A DNA stretch of 64,000 nt, from the NCBI GenBank assembly GCA_030648295.1, contig JAUSID010000180.1, forward strand, positions 1-64,000, given 5' to 3'. Shown here piece after piece: positions 1 to 10,000 of the stretch; within the stretch, counting starts at the first letter, position 1; the number at the start of each line of letters is the position of its first letter. The DNA comes from Opitutaceae bacterium (lineage in GTDB: Bacteria; Verrucomicrobiota; Verrucomicrobiia; Opitutales; Opitutaceae). The notes under the pieces are model-generated. The model was not told the origin of the DNA, did not search any database, and saw nothing but the letters and a program-made list of their open reading frames with translations. The translations under genes and the position numbers were made by a program.

Positions 1-1794
1 ATCTTCAACAGTCCCGAGCGCAACGACAACATCCGGGCCGAGCTCGCGTACCAGCTCGACCTCACGCGGAACAAGGGACGGTTCGGCCACATCCTGCGCT
101 GGGTCGGCAAGCACCGCGCGGCCGGCTATCACGAGACGCGGCTGATCACGACCGGCCGGTTCCGCTACCGCGAGCAAATCATCGACGATCACCCGTGGCT
201 TTCGAACACGAACCGCCAGAGCAACGCGGAGGCACGCGGCTATTTCAAATATTTCGTCGGCGACAACCAGGGCCAGAACATCGACCAGGCCCCGCCCGCG
301 CTCTATGGCGTCGGTGGAAACTACAATCTCTACTGGTTGAACGGCGTCACGCAGCAGTGGATCAACGAGCCGGTGGTGTTCGGCGAGACCGGCTTCGCGC
401 CTTCCAACCGGACCCGCCGCGAAATCCGCAGTCGCGGCCTCACCCTCCAGAGCTTCTTCGCCGACGACCGCATCGTCACGACCCTCGGCTGGCGGCGCGA
501 CAAGAACCGCAGCCGCAACTCGTTCGACGCGATCGTTAATCCGACGACCGGTCTCCTCGATTACAGCCCGCTCGAGCAGTGGAACCTGTTCACCGAGAAG
601 CAGGGCCCGACCAAGACTCGCGGCATCGTCCTGAAGCCATTCCGCAACTGGGCCGCCCTCGACCGGCGGGCCGACGCCGGCGGCTTGTTCGCCGACTTCG
701 TGCGCTCCGTGAGCGTGTTCTACAACGACTCCGACACGTTCCAGCCCGCCGACGCTCGATACACGCTCTTCGGCGAACTGCTGCCGAACCCGCAGGGCAA
801 GGGCAAGGACTACGGCGTCGCCTTCAGCCTCTTCCAGGGCAAGTTCGTCGCCAAAATCAACCGGTACGACAACAAGCAGCAGTTCGCCCGCGGCGGCGAC
901 GCCGGCATCGTCGCGACCCGTGCCAACCGGATCGATTTCGGCAGCGATGGATTCAATCTCGAGGATCAGGCCACCACCTGGGTCTCGAGCCTCCACCCGG
1001 AGTGGACCCCTCAGCAGCAGCGCGACGAGGTCTACAAGATCATGGGGCTCTCCGGCGGATTCATCGAAAACGTCACCGGCCGGAGCGTCGCGGAAACGCA
1101 GGACGTCGCCTCGAAGGGCTACGAGGTCGAGCTGAACTACAACCCGACGCGGTTCTGGACCATGCGCGCCAACATCGCGCAGCAAAAGACGATCGACACC
1201 AACATGTCGCCGAACATCCAGCGGTACTTCGACGACCGGCTGCCGGTCTGGCAAAAGGTCGTCGATCCCACGACCGGCCAGCTCTGGTGGACGACGCGGT
1301 ACGGCAGCTCCGGCACACCGCAAGCCTTCTACGAGGGCGTGGTGCTCGCTCCTTACAAGCTCGCCGTGGCCAATCAGGGCAAGCCGCGTTCGCAGGTGCG
1401 GGAGTGGCGGGTCAACGCACTCACGAGCTACAACCTCGCTGGCATATCGGAGAACAAGTGGCTCAAGGCGACGCGGGTCGGCGGCTCCATGCGCTGGGAG
1501 GACCAGGCTTCGATCGGCTTTCTCGGCGCGGCGCCCGACGCAGATGGCGTCATCCGCTCCCTCGACAAGAACAAGCCCGTCTTCGACAAGGCCCGCGCGT
1601 ACTTCGACGCGTTCGTCTCGCACCAATTCCGATTTTATCAGGACAAGATTCGGGCCACGGTGCAGCTCAACGTCCGCAATGCCTTCGAGAATGGCCGGCT
1701 CCAGGCGATTGGCGTCAGTCCGGATGGCAACCCGTACAACTTCCGGATCATCGACCCGCGGCAGTTCATTCTCACGGCGACGTTCGATCTGTAG
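1..1794 (+). CDS. TonB-dependent receptor, C-terminal part (5' end outside window)
   Basis: The reading frame is open from the first base and ends at TAG 1792-1794, so about 597 residues of an outer-membrane receptor are present. The signal peptide, TonB box and plug lie to the left of the window. What remains is a beta-barrel rich in alternating aromatic and polar strands with Asn/Asp-rich loops. It ends in a typical hydrophobic strand (L-T-A-T-F-D-L) of the kind recognised by the BAM complex. Receptors of this type import oligosaccharides or chelates using TonB-ExbBD energy. The substrate cannot be told from the sequence. The gene faces the minus-strand sulfatase across a hairpin, so it is probably not part of that locus's transcript. 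Opitutaceae genomes carry many paralogues of this kind. Confidence 0.88.
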   Translation: MFNSPERNDNIRAELAYQLDLTRNKGRFGHILRWVGKHRAAGYHETRLITTGRFRYREQIIDDHPWLSNTNRQSNAEARGYFKYFVGDNQGQNIDQAPPALYGVGGNYNLYWLNGVTQQWINEPVVFGETGFAPSNRTRREIRSRGLTLQSFFADDRIVTTLGWRRDKNRSRNSFDAIVNPTTGLLDYSPLEQWNLFTEKQGPTKTRGIVLKPFRNWAALDRRADAGGLFADFVRSVSVFYNDSDTFQPADARYTLFGELLPNPQGKGKDYGVAFSLFQGKFVAKINRYDNKQQFARGGDAGIVATRANRIDFGSDGFNLEDQATTWVSSLHPEWTPQQQRDEVYKIMGLSGGFIENVTGRSVAETQDVASKGYEVELNYNPTRFWTMRANIAQQKTIDTNMSPNIQRYFDDRLPVWQKVVDPTTGQLWWTTRYGSSGTPQAFYEGVVLAPYKLAVANQGKPRSQVREWRVNALTSYNLAGISENKWLKATRVGGSMRWEDQASIGFLGAAPDADGVIRSLDKNKPVFDKARAYFDAFVSHQFRFYQDKIRATVQLNVRNAFENGRLQAIGVSPDGNPYNFRIIDPRQFILTATFDL

Positions 1795-1854
1795 CAGGGA
1801 GGCGACGATTCGTTGCGTCGTTCATTCTCAATCCGATGTCGGCGAAGCCCGGCG

Positions 1855-1923
1855 GTAGCGGAAAGCGGGAGCTTTTCGCAGCCTTCGGCGGTCACCTGGC
1901 GAAAAGCTCACGCTTTCCGCTAC
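1855..1923. repeat. Hairpin repeat between convergent genes
   Basis: Two 25-base arms (1855-1879 and 1899-1923) are complementary except for two central bases, with a 19-base loop. The arm begins GTAGCGGAAAGCG. It sits between the convergent TonB receptor and sulfatase genes, so it could slow transcription from both sides. There is no T-run on either strand, so it is not a classical terminator. It looks like another of the dispersed palindromic elements in this window. Confidence 0.6.
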
Positions 1924-1998
1924 ATTGAGGATTCGACGTGCTTTCAAGCGTGCCGTACCGCCATATCCAAACGACGGGATCTCAGCCGGAAATATTCG

Positions 1999-3432
1999 CT
2001 ACCGAACTTTTCCGCCTGTTGCCTCGAGTTGGCGCGTGAGCTCGGCCTTGAGGTTCGCGAGCTCGGCTGCGTTGCCTTTCGCGGCGATCACATTTCGCAT
2101 TTCGTAGAGGTCGCGGTTGAGATCATACAGCTCATCCGAGTCGGGCAGGTCGACGTAATGGATGTATTTCCATCCTTCGGTCCGGATGGTCTGGTAGCCC
2201 ATGTTGCGCGTGCGCGGAAACACGTTCTCGGAAAAATGCTCGATCAGGAATGCGTCACGCCACCCGGGCGCGTTCTCGCGCAGCAGCGGCACCAGCGACT
2301 TCCCGTGCAGTCCGGCGGGAGGCGTCGCGCCGGCGAGCTCGGCCAGGGTCGGCGCGAAATCGAGCGTGAGCACCATCTGGTTGCGCCGCGTCGCCGGCTT
2401 GATCAGCGGCGGGTAGCGCAGGTACAGCGGAATCCGGATACCCTCCTCATACGCGAGCCGCCGCTCCACGCTGAGCCCGTGCTCGCCATAATAATAGCCA
2501 TGGTCGCTGGTGAAGACGATCAGCGTGCGGTCGAGCCGCCCGGACACTTCGAGGGCCTTGAAAATTTCGCCGACCCCCTCGTCGATCGCCGCGAGCATCC
2601 GCAGCCGGCCGAGAATCGATTCATCGCTTGTGCCCGTCGTCTTTGGCGACAGCGGCTCCACGCCGGGAAGCTTCCGCCGCAGCGCCGGTTTTCCCTGCGG
2701 CGGCTCGAGCGCGTTGGGCCGGCGCGGCACTTTCACGCCGGCATACAGATTCCGGTGCCGCTCTGCCGGGATGAAGTTCGACGCATTGGGATCGGAGAGC
2801 GAACCATCGGCCCGTTGCACCGTTTCGGGATGCACCGCCTTGTGCGCGAAAAACAGCAGGTAGGGTTTCGTGTGCTTTGCCCGGATGAAATCAACTGCCC
2901 GCGCATTCAGGATGTCGGTGACGTAGCCGTGCGTCTGTTCCGACCGGCCGTTCACATTCAGCTCCGCATCGAACGACGAGCCCTGGCCCTTCAGGCACAT
3001 CCATTGATCGAAGCCCGGCCGACGGCTGTCATCGTTGCCCATGTGCCATTTGCCGATGAACGCGGTTTCGTAGCCGCTCCGTTGCAGCCATTGCGGAAAC
3101 GTCGCCAGCTGGTGACTCGCGGGGCTGCGATCGGTGTTGTCGACGATCCCGTGCGAATGCGTGTGCAGCCCGGTGAGGATGTTCGCGCGGCTCGGCGAGC
3201 AAATGACCGTGGTCGCAAACGCGTTTCGAAACATCGCGCCCTCCCGGGCGACGCGATCGATGTTCGGCGTCTTGCTGAAAGGATGCCCCCCCACGCTGAG
3301 ATCGTCCCAGCGCACATCGTCCGCGAGGATGAAGATGATGTCCGGTTTACCCGTGTCAGCCGCGGCGGCTGACACGGGTAAACCGTAGGTGGCGAGCAGG
3401 AGGCCTGGGAGAACCAAAAAGCGATGGAGCAT
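1999..3432 (-). CDS. Secreted sulfatase (formylglycine-dependent, arylsulfatase family)
   Basis: The enzyme would hydrolyse sulfate esters on a sugar or related substrate outside the cytoplasm. Starting at ATG 3432 it has 477 residues with a signal peptide ending near Ala-Ala-Ala-Ala-Asp. The metal-binding Asp pair is in LADD (about 38-39). The formylglycine motif C-S-P-S-R begins at Cys78, so it needs a formylglycine-generating enzyme encoded elsewhere. A later D-H-G-Y-Y-Y-G-E-H-G segment is a standard sulfatase metal and substrate motif. The frame stays open upstream to 3498, but that extension precedes a good signal peptide and is not favoured. The gene is last in the minus-strand run with a lyase, a TonB receptor and an SGNH hydrolase. 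A perfect 41-base palindrome lies inside the signal-peptide codons. The exact substrate is unknown. Confidence 0.9.
   Translation of the reverse strand: MLHRFLVLPGLLLATYGLPVSAAAADTGKPDIIFILADDVRWDDLSVGGHPFSKTPNIDRVAREGAMFRNAFATTVICSPSRANILTGLHTHSHGIVDNTDRSPASHQLATFPQWLQRSGYETAFIGKWHMGNDDSRRPGFDQWMCLKGQGSSFDAELNVNGRSEQTHGYVTDILNARAVDFIRAKHTKPYLLFFAHKAVHPETVQRADGSLSDPNASNFIPAERHRNLYAGVKVPRRPNALEPPQGKPALRRKLPGVEPLSPKTTGTSDESILGRLRMLAAIDEGVGEIFKALEVSGRLDRTLIVFTSDHGYYYGEHGLSVERRLAYEEGIRIPLYLRYPPLIKPATRRNQMVLTLDFAPTLAELAGATPPAGLHGKSLVPLLRENAPGWRDAFLIEHFSENVFPRTRNMGYQTIRTEGWKYIHYVDLPDSDELYDLNRDLYEMRNVIAAKGNAAELANLKAELTRQLEATGGKVR
3344..3384. repeat. Perfect 41-base palindrome inside the sulfatase coding region
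   Basis: Twenty bases on each side of a single central G are exactly complementary. The element encodes residues 17-30 of the sulfatase, across the signal-peptide cleavage region and the start of the mature chain. The left arm begins GGTTTACCCGTGTCAGCCGC. Confidence 0.85.
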
Positions 3433-3503
3433 GGGTAAGCTGGTTGTTTGAGGGTTAATCAACTCGCTCTTGGCGCGCCCAAAGCCGTATCGATTCAATG
3501 GAT

Positions 3504-3612
3504 AACCGCGAATGGACGCGAATGGACGCGAATTCCAGAGCAGGAAGGGGAGGGTTGCCCAACCGACATTCGCGTGAATTGGCGTCTATTCGCGGTTGGC
3601 CTGAATTGTTCG
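3504..3612. repeat. Dispersed long-armed inverted repeat, copy 1 (CGCGAATGGACGCG family)
   Basis: The left arm (3504-3535) contains tandem GCGAATGGAC units. The right arm (3568-3598) reads back as the complement and is followed by GAATTGTTCGG. The same element lies in reverse orientation at 38854-39012 with about 50 extra internal bases, and a half copy lies at 52731-52762. It fills most of the gap between the ceramidase-like and sulfatase genes. No convincing gene lies within it. Confidence 0.75.
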
Positions 3613-3719
3613 GCAAAGACACCGACCTCCGCTGCAGCGCGCAGCGCTGCCTAAGCCGCCGGTCCGGAGTCTTCATTCCTTCCATCGACTTCATTCGAAA
3701 TGCCAGATCAGACCGGCGG

Positions 3720-5117
3720 CTAAGGGGTGGCCTTCATGTCGCGGTGCGCGACCAACTGCCGGACCGCCGAGTCAACCAGCGCCTCGCCGGAGCCGGGGTT
3801 GCTGCGCGTGCTGGCGGGAGCCGCGCCATACGCACCCTCGCGGGTGGCTTTTCGGTTGGCGACATAGCCAATCGCGCCGTTGGCGAGCGAGTTGATGAAC
3901 GTGAATTGATACGGCGAGTTCTGCTTAATCGCGAGGCCGAGCTCGACGAACATTTCGCCCGGCAGCCCGACAAACGCGAGCTCATCGCCCACGGTGATGA
4001 CCATCACCTCGGCCTCGAACGTGTACTTCCCGTCCACCAGCTTCACCATCAGCTCCCCATCATGGAACTCAGGCCGGTTGCCGAACTGCTTCGCGAGCGC
4101 CGGTGCTTTTCCCTCGAGGACCAGCAGTCGGACGATTTCGCGTGAGACCTTCAGCGGCGCGGCGGCGATGGGTTGCAGTCGCTGGTAGCCCCGCACGACC
4201 TCGGCCGCGACCAGTGCGCCAATGCGGGCCGCCTCCTGGAATCCCTTCGTGCGCCGCGGCTTTTTCGGATCGAGCAGGTAGTAATGGTTGATGTTCCCTG
4301 CCGCGCCGATGGTGAACTGGGTCAACATTCCGGGCCCTTTCACATCAGCGAGAATCTTGGAGATTTCGTACGGAAAATCGGCCGAGTACTCGAGGCCGCC
4401 GGTCGTATCGAGGTGAAGGGCGAAATTGATCAGCGTCGCCAGCGGCTCGCCCTTGCTCGTCTCGGCATAGAGCATCGGCATCGATGGGTCGGTCGGTCCG
4501 GCAGGGCGGACCACATTGACGAGCAACTCATCCTGTCCCTTCGCCGGATTGGAGACGACGGTGCCGTCCTTCATCAGGAACCGGCGGTTGAACGCCACTC
4601 CCGGGACTTCCGCGATCGTCGCATGCAGCCGCGCCTCGACGAGATTCTGCCCGGCGCGCTGCACCGCTTCCGCGATCAGCCGGGGCAACCGCTCGAGGTA
4701 TTCGGCCGCAGTCTTCTTCTGTTCCGCGCTGGGGTTGGCGAAGAACCGCGGGCGGATGTTCGGCCCGGTGTGCGTATGCGTCGCGGTGACCATCACGTTT
4801 TCGGCCGGCACGCCTGAAATTTTGGCCGCCTGCGCGCGTGCAGCGGCGCTGATGTGCACCGGAATGCTCGTGAGATCGCACGCGACGATGGCGGCTTTCA
4901 CGCCGCCACTTTCGAAAACCACGGCCTTCGCGTGCAGCGGATCATGCGTGCCGGCGGCCGCGATGACGGGAAACGGCGGGCGCTGCGGCACCTGAAACGG
5001 CATCCCCGCTGGGGGCGTGATGTCGACAGCGGCCTGACCGACGCGGAGAGTTTGCGCGATGGAGGTGGAGATGATTGCCACCAGGACCAACGCCAACCTC
5101 AGGTGAACTCGGGCCAT
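3720..5117 (-). CDS. Neutral/alkaline non-lysosomal ceramidase-like secreted protein
   Basis: The N-terminal half matches the neutral/alkaline ceramidase fold: V-D-I-T-P-P near the mature N-terminus, H-D-P-L-H-A-K, and the metal-binding A-T-H-T-H-T-G-P segment. From ATG 5117 the product is 465 residues with a clear signal peptide (M-A-R-V-H-L-R-L-A-L-V-L-V). The longer frame from 5282 would translate a dispersed palindromic repeat and is not favoured. Proteins of this family in polysaccharide loci are often annotated as ceramidases, but many lack evidence for lipid substrates. Here it sits between an SGNH hydrolase and a sulfatase, so a role as a deacylating or carbohydrate-related hydrolase is also possible. 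Family confidence is good; substrate confidence is low. Confidence 0.82.
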   Translation of the reverse strand: MARVHLRLALVLVAIISTSIAQTLRVGQAAVDITPPAGMPFQVPQRPPFPVIAAAGTHDPLHAKAVVFESGGVKAAIVACDLTSIPVHISAAARAQAAKISGVPAENVMVTATHTHTGPNIRPRFFANPSAEQKKTAAEYLERLPRLIAEAVQRAGQNLVEARLHATIAEVPGVAFNRRFLMKDGTVVSNPAKGQDELLVNVVRPAGPTDPSMPMLYAETSKGEPLATLINFALHLDTTGGLEYSADFPYEISKILADVKGPGMLTQFTIGAAGNINHYYLLDPKKPRRTKGFQEAARIGALVAAEVVRGYQRLQPIAAAPLKVSREIVRLLVLEGKAPALAKQFGNRPEFHDGELMVKLVDGKYTFEAEVMVITVGDELAFVGLPGEMFVELGLAIKQNSPYQFTFINSLANGAIGYVANRKATREGAYGAAPASTRSNPGSGEALVDSAVRQLVAHRDMKATP

Positions 5118-5137
5118 ACGGGCACGAGTTCTGGCCC

Positions 5138-5200
5138 CGGGAGGGCGCGGCTCCGGCCCGCCCTGAGGCATGGCGGGCGAGACGCCCGCGCTCCCAGGAA
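5138..5200. repeat. GC-rich palindromic repeat (GARASRP family)
   Basis: It contains a GGGAGGGCGCGGC half and the core GCGGGCGAGACGCCCGC followed by GCTCCCAGG. The same core recurs at 6962-7025, 10581-10606, 10764-10789, 36070-36095, 43796-43821 and 44073-44098, with a related form at 19882-19982. It lies just upstream of the ceramidase-like gene. Confidence 0.8.
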
Positions 5201-5224
5201 AGCAGCCAACGGGTGAATCGCGTC

Positions 5225-7042
5225 TCATTTCAGCTCCTTGATTCGGATATCGCGAAACCGCACCACCGCGCCGGGCTTCCACACCGTGAGGTTCGGCACG
5301 TTGGGATGCACTTGCAGCGCGATGCCGCCGGTGGGATGCAAGCCGGCGGTGGTTTTTTCCGTGTGCTGAAAATCGGTCAGCAGCCGGTCGTTCAACCAGA
5401 CGCGAATCCGCGCCGGTTCGCCTTCCATTCGGATTTCGAGATCATTCCATTCATCCGGCCGCACGAGCTTCTCCCCCTCGCGGTTTCGGCAAACGTACGC
5501 GTGGCCGATGAACGGAATGAAAATCGCGCCCACGTCCGAACCGGGCCGGTAATCGAGCGTGATTTGATGGCTGAGCCCATCGGGCCCCACGCGCACGAAA
5601 ACGCCCGTGTCCATCGGATACGTCAGATGAACGCGCAGCTTGAGGACGAAATCCTTGAACGGCCCTTCGTGCCAGAGCAGTCCGCCCTTGCCCGGTGGAT
5701 CCTGCGTTCCGCGCAACTCGCCGTCCTCCGCCCACCACTTTCCGGCGAGGTGCAACGGCGGCATCCCGTCGTGCGGTTTCCATCCGTTCAGCGTTTTGCC
5801 GTCGAACAGCGCGGTGAACCCTTCGTCGTCCGCGACGGCATGGCCTGCCTCGCGCAGCGCCGTCCGCAGGATCGGCGTCAGCCCGGCCGCCATCCGCGAG
5901 AAACCGAGATCGGTCGGATGCGTGCCGTCCACCGTATCCTCGCCGTCGCCGCCGAGCAGATGCGACGCGTGCACGTAATGAACGTGTTTGTCGCCGGCGG
6001 CCTTTAGTTGCTCGAATAATCGGCGCAAATACGCGTTCGTGTCCGTCACCTTGGTCCGGCGCGACTCGATCAACCCCGTGTCGGCGTAGTTCACGTTCTC
6101 CACCAGGATGATTGGCGTCCGCGGATGCTTCGCCCGGAGCACGGCCACGAACGGCTCCACCCGTTCGCGCACCTGCGCAACGTCGAGATTCGGCAGGCTG
6201 TCGAGCACGTACGCCGCCGGCTCCAGCTCGGCGAGCAGTTGAGCCATTTCCGGCTCGGTCTTGCCGTTGCCGCTGAAGCCGAGATTCACCGTCGGCCAGT
6301 CGAGCGCCCGGTCGACGATCGCCGGATACGCCATCCCCGGACGTGACGCGCACCCGCCTTGGAGAATCGACGTGCCGTAGAAAACAATCGGCTTTCGCGC
6401 CGCATACCGATCCGGTGCCGGCTCGAAGCTCGCCCCTTTCGGCACGCCGATTTCAACGGATTCGATACCGTTGTAGAGCGGAAGGTAGAGCAGGTATTCG
6501 CGCTTCGCCGGTTTCAGCCCCCGGACGAGCGTCTTTTCATTCGTGCCCGCCTCGGGGCGGCCGACCGCGAGAAAATGCCATTCGCCCGCGTCGCGGACGT
6601 ACAAGTCAACCCCGCTGACGCCGCTGGCGGCCATGTGCGACTTCGCGAGCCGGTCGGGTTTGCGGACTTTCCACCGGGCGCGAATGAACGGCGCGTCGGT
6701 GACAAACCGATAACGCATTCCGGTCGAGTCCTGGGCGAGGGTCCACACCGGAGGACGCACGACACCTTCGGCCGTTGCCGGCAGCCGGTCATAACGATGT
6801 TTCGTTTCCTTCCACCCCTGGCCTTCGAGCGGAAGTTCGGCGAGGTCGTGCCAGACGACATTGCGTTCGGCTTCGGGAACCGTTTGCGCGAGTGCGGGAG
6901 CGGCGATTGATGCCAGCAAGAGACCGCCGATGACATTGCCGATCCGCCATGTGGCGCCGATCCTGGGAGCGCGGGCGTCCCGCCCGCTTCGAGCCATTGC
7001 GGGCGGGACGCCCGCGCTCCCAGGGAAGTTCGTCATGTTCAT
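5225..7042 (-). CDS. SGNH/GDSL hydrolase fused to a DUF1080 (3-keto-disaccharide hydrolase) domain
   Basis: This is a secreted two-domain esterase/glycan enzyme of up to 605 residues. The first half carries the SGNH hydrolase signature: the nucleophile block Y-G-T-S-I-L-Q-G-G near residue 220 and the catalytic Asp-His in D-G-T-H-P-T-D near 370. The C-terminal 200 residues start at L-F-D-G-K-T-L-N-G-W-K, the DUF1080 concanavalin-like hallmark. The ATG at 7042 overlaps the TGA of the upstream TonB receptor (TGATG), implying translational coupling. Oddly, residues 5-30 are encoded by two copies of a palindromic repeat just before the hydrophobic signal core (I-G-N-V-I-G-G-L-L-L-A-S). An internal ATG at 6997 is the alternative start. 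The locus suggests deacetylation of pectin-like oligosaccharides, which is inference. Confidence 0.87.
   Translation of the reverse strand: MNMTNFPGSAGVPPAMARSGRDARAPRIGATWRIGNVIGGLLLASIAAPALAQTVPEAERNVVWHDLAELPLEGQGWKETKHRYDRLPATAEGVVRPPVWTLAQDSTGMRYRFVTDAPFIRARWKVRKPDRLAKSHMAASGVSGVDLYVRDAGEWHFLAVGRPEAGTNEKTLVRGLKPAKREYLLYLPLYNGIESVEIGVPKGASFEPAPDRYAARKPIVFYGTSILQGGCASRPGMAYPAIVDRALDWPTVNLGFSGNGKTEPEMAQLLAELEPAAYVLDSLPNLDVAQVRERVEPFVAVLRAKHPRTPIILVENVNYADTGLIESRRTKVTDTNAYLRRLFEQLKAAGDKHVHYVHASHLLGGDGEDTVDGTHPTDLGFSRMAAGLTPILRTALREAGHAVADDEGFTALFDGKTLNGWKPHDGMPPLHLAGKWWAEDGELRGTQDPPGKGGLLWHEGPFKDFVLKLRVHLTYPMDTGVFVRVGPDGLSHQITLDYRPGSDVGAIFIPFIGHAYVCRNREGEKLVRPDEWNDLEIRMEGEPARIRVWLNDRLLTDFQHTEKTTAGLHPTGGIALQVHPNVPNLTVWKPGAVVRFRDIRIKELK
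6962..7025. repeat. Inverted pair of GARASRP-family repeats within the start of the SGNH gene
   Basis: One unit (6962-6987) and its reverse complement (6999-7025) form a long stem with an 11-base loop. Both lie inside the open frame of the downstream hydrolase. They would be translated if the coupled ATG at 7042 is used. Confidence 0.8.
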
Positions 7043-10000
7043 CAGAATGTCCCTTTGATCCCAAACGCGTACTGCCCGCCGTGCCGCTGCACGCGGAACT
7101 GCTTCGCGTATTCCGGCGTATCACCACCGTAGCGATACGCGGCGGGATTCTCGCCGAGGGCATTTCGCGCGTTGGCAAACAACGCGACCCACGGCGTGAG
7201 CCGGTAATCCACGTTGACGTCGACCGTCGTCCGCTCGGCGTCCCATTGATAACCGTCGAGCGCGCCGACGCCGGGGATTCGCGTGCCGCGCGTCAGCCCG
7301 CGGTAATTCCACTTCGCCATGACGACGAGCGGCCGGCGCGTGAACGTGACACCCCAGTTGGCGCTGCCGGAAATGATGTTGCCGAAACTCGGCTGGGTCT
7401 CGGCATCGAGATCGAGCTTCGTGCCGTTGGCAAACACCTCGAACATCCGGCCCCATGGCCCGAGAAACCCGAGCGAGTGTTTCACGTTCACTTCGATGCC
7501 CGACATCCGCGCGTGCCCGAAATTCCGCTGCGTCGTGATCTGCCAGCCGACGTAGCGCGGATCGAGGTCGAGCGCGATGAGGTCCGCCTCGGTCGCGATC
7601 GTCACGGCGTTGCCGAAGAAATCCTGCACGTCCTTGCGAAACGCGCCGACGCCGAGCAGCCCGCCGCTCGGTGAATAATACTCGAATGTCAGGTCGAAAT
7701 TGTCCGCGGTCCACGGTTTGAGCCCGGGATTGCGCAGGCTGATCGTGCCGGGCAGCGCGTTGGGATCCGTCGAGTTGTCCTCGTCGAGATCGTTGACCGT
7801 GGCGTTGGGGATGATCTGGTTGAAGTTCGGCCGCCCGTAGGTCTTCGCATAGGCGAGTCGGGTGAGGAAGTTGTCCGTTACATTATACGTCAGATGCACG
7901 CTCGGATGATATCCGTCGTAGGTCTTCTTCGCGCGCGCCCCGCGCTCGGTGCGGGTCAGCCTCAGCTCCTCGAGCGAACCCGCCGCGCCCGCCTCCGGCC
8001 GCCGGATCCGCTGGCCGGCGGCGTTGTGCGCGAAGGTGCCGTTCGCGTTGCGCACAAACACATTCGATGGTTCGAGCAGCGCGCCCTGACCCTTGCCCGT
8101 CGTCTTTTCGTAGCGCACGCCGGTGAGCACATTCAGCCGGTTCCGGAACAGCCGGAATTCCGTCTGGAAAAACGCCGCATCCACCGTCTCCTGGAACCGT
8201 TCGGAGTTGGTAATCCGAAACGTCTCCTCCGCCACCTGCTGCGCCGCCGTCTTCGTGAACAGCCGCGGATTTTCCTGATACGCCTCCCATGCGCGGTGCG
8301 GCGACGACCATGGCACGCCGCTGAATCCGAAGCTCGCGTCGCGGTTGGCGTAAACCTGCGCGGCAAATGGCGCCGCCGAATCGGCCGTGGCCGCGCTGCC
8401 GTCGGGTCCGAGATAGGTCCGGTTGATCTCCTCCCGGCGCGTGTCCCGTTCCTGATACCGCTGCGCCGCGCCGAACTGGACGGCAAGCGGGAATGAAAAC
8501 CGGTCGAACTGCCGCCGCACGCTCAGATCCAGGGTCCGCACTTCGTCGAGGATCGTGCGCAGCGAAGAGCGCGCTCCGGTGAGCCGGTAATTGTTGATGT
8601 CCCGCCAGTCGATCGGCTGGTTCGCGTTGTTGAATGTCTCCACCCGCCCCGGCCCCTCGTTGCTGACATCGGAATACACGAGACGCAGCGGGCCGTTCAG
8701 CGCCGAGGTGACGTTGAAGAAGTGCCCGCGGTCGGTGTCCCGGAAATACGTGCGCGACTCCGACATGCTCGCGCCGCCCTCGATTTTCCAGTCGCCATCG
8801 TCGAACCGGTAGCGCGCGTTCCCCGCCTTCGTCGTGCCGCGGATGTTGAAGAACTGGCCGTCGAGCGTGATGCCCCCGCGCCCCGTGGCGCCGCTGGTGA
8901 AGTCCGGCCCGAAGGTGAGCGGCATGCCACCGGCCACGCTGGGCGTCGCGACCGTGCCCGCGTTCGACGTCATCTGGTGCATGCCATAGTAGGTCCAGAA
9001 CTTGTTCAGCTGCCCGCCGACCGAGAGGACGGAGTTCGGCGTGACGCGCCAGTCCGCCTTCAGGCTGCCCGAGTCGCGATTCGTGTAGCGCGGCGAATCC
9101 TGGAGGATGTGCTGTTGCAGGTAGGGCCGGGCAAAGGTCGCGCCCGTGCCGACCGCCGTCGCGTTGTACACCTTCGCCGAAACGTAGGCGTCGTTGAACT
9201 GGTTCGAACTCAGGCCTGAGACGACGACGCCAAACCGGTCGTTCACCGGCAGCGTGTAGTTGAAGTCGGCGCTCGGCAGGACCCGATATTCCTTGGTCTC
9301 GAAGGAGTGGGGCACCTGCTTGAACGTGAGGTCGCCCTGGTTCGCGGTGAGATAAAGCCGGTAGGTCAGCTGCGCCTTCTTTCGCTCGAACGCGCTCTTG
9401 CTCACCATGTTCACCGTGCCGCCCAGCGTATCCGCGGGCTGCGACGGCGTCGGCACCTTCGTCAGCTCAACCCGCGAGATGTTGTTGATCGAAACCTGCT
9501 CGAACTGGAACACCCGGGTCGAGCCGCCGTAGTGCGCGTTGGCCATTTGCGCGCCGTCGGACGTGACGCTGGTCAGATGGCTGTTCAGCCCGCGTACCGA
9601 GATCGAGAGGATCGTCGGATCCGCGAAATCCGCGGTGACACCCGGCAGGAATTTCATGAACTCGCCGACGTTGCCCTCCGCGATGTCGCCGAAGGCGCCC
9701 GCGGCGACGACGTTCTTGATGTTGGGCGAAAACCGCTGCTCGTTCGTGGCAATCGTCTCGGCGTCCATTTCCTGGGCGGCGACGACAAACTTTCCGAGCC
9801 GGACGACGGTCCCCGACGCTTCGGCGGCCGAGCCGCCGAGATCCACATTTTGCGTGGCGATGCCGCCCGTGGGCACGCTGACCGTGATGGTTTGGGCTGC
9901 CATCCCGGTGTAGAAAACCTCGAGTGTCACGTTCCCGGCGGGCGCATTCGCAAAGCGATAGGTGCCGGATTCATCGGTGAACGTGACGAGATCCGAGCCC

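Noticed and set aside
5117-5282. N-terminal extension of the ceramidase-like protein to 5282
   Set aside because: The extension translates a GARASRP repeat, and a normal signal peptide starts at 5117. Unlike the SGNH gene, no overlap forces the longer start.
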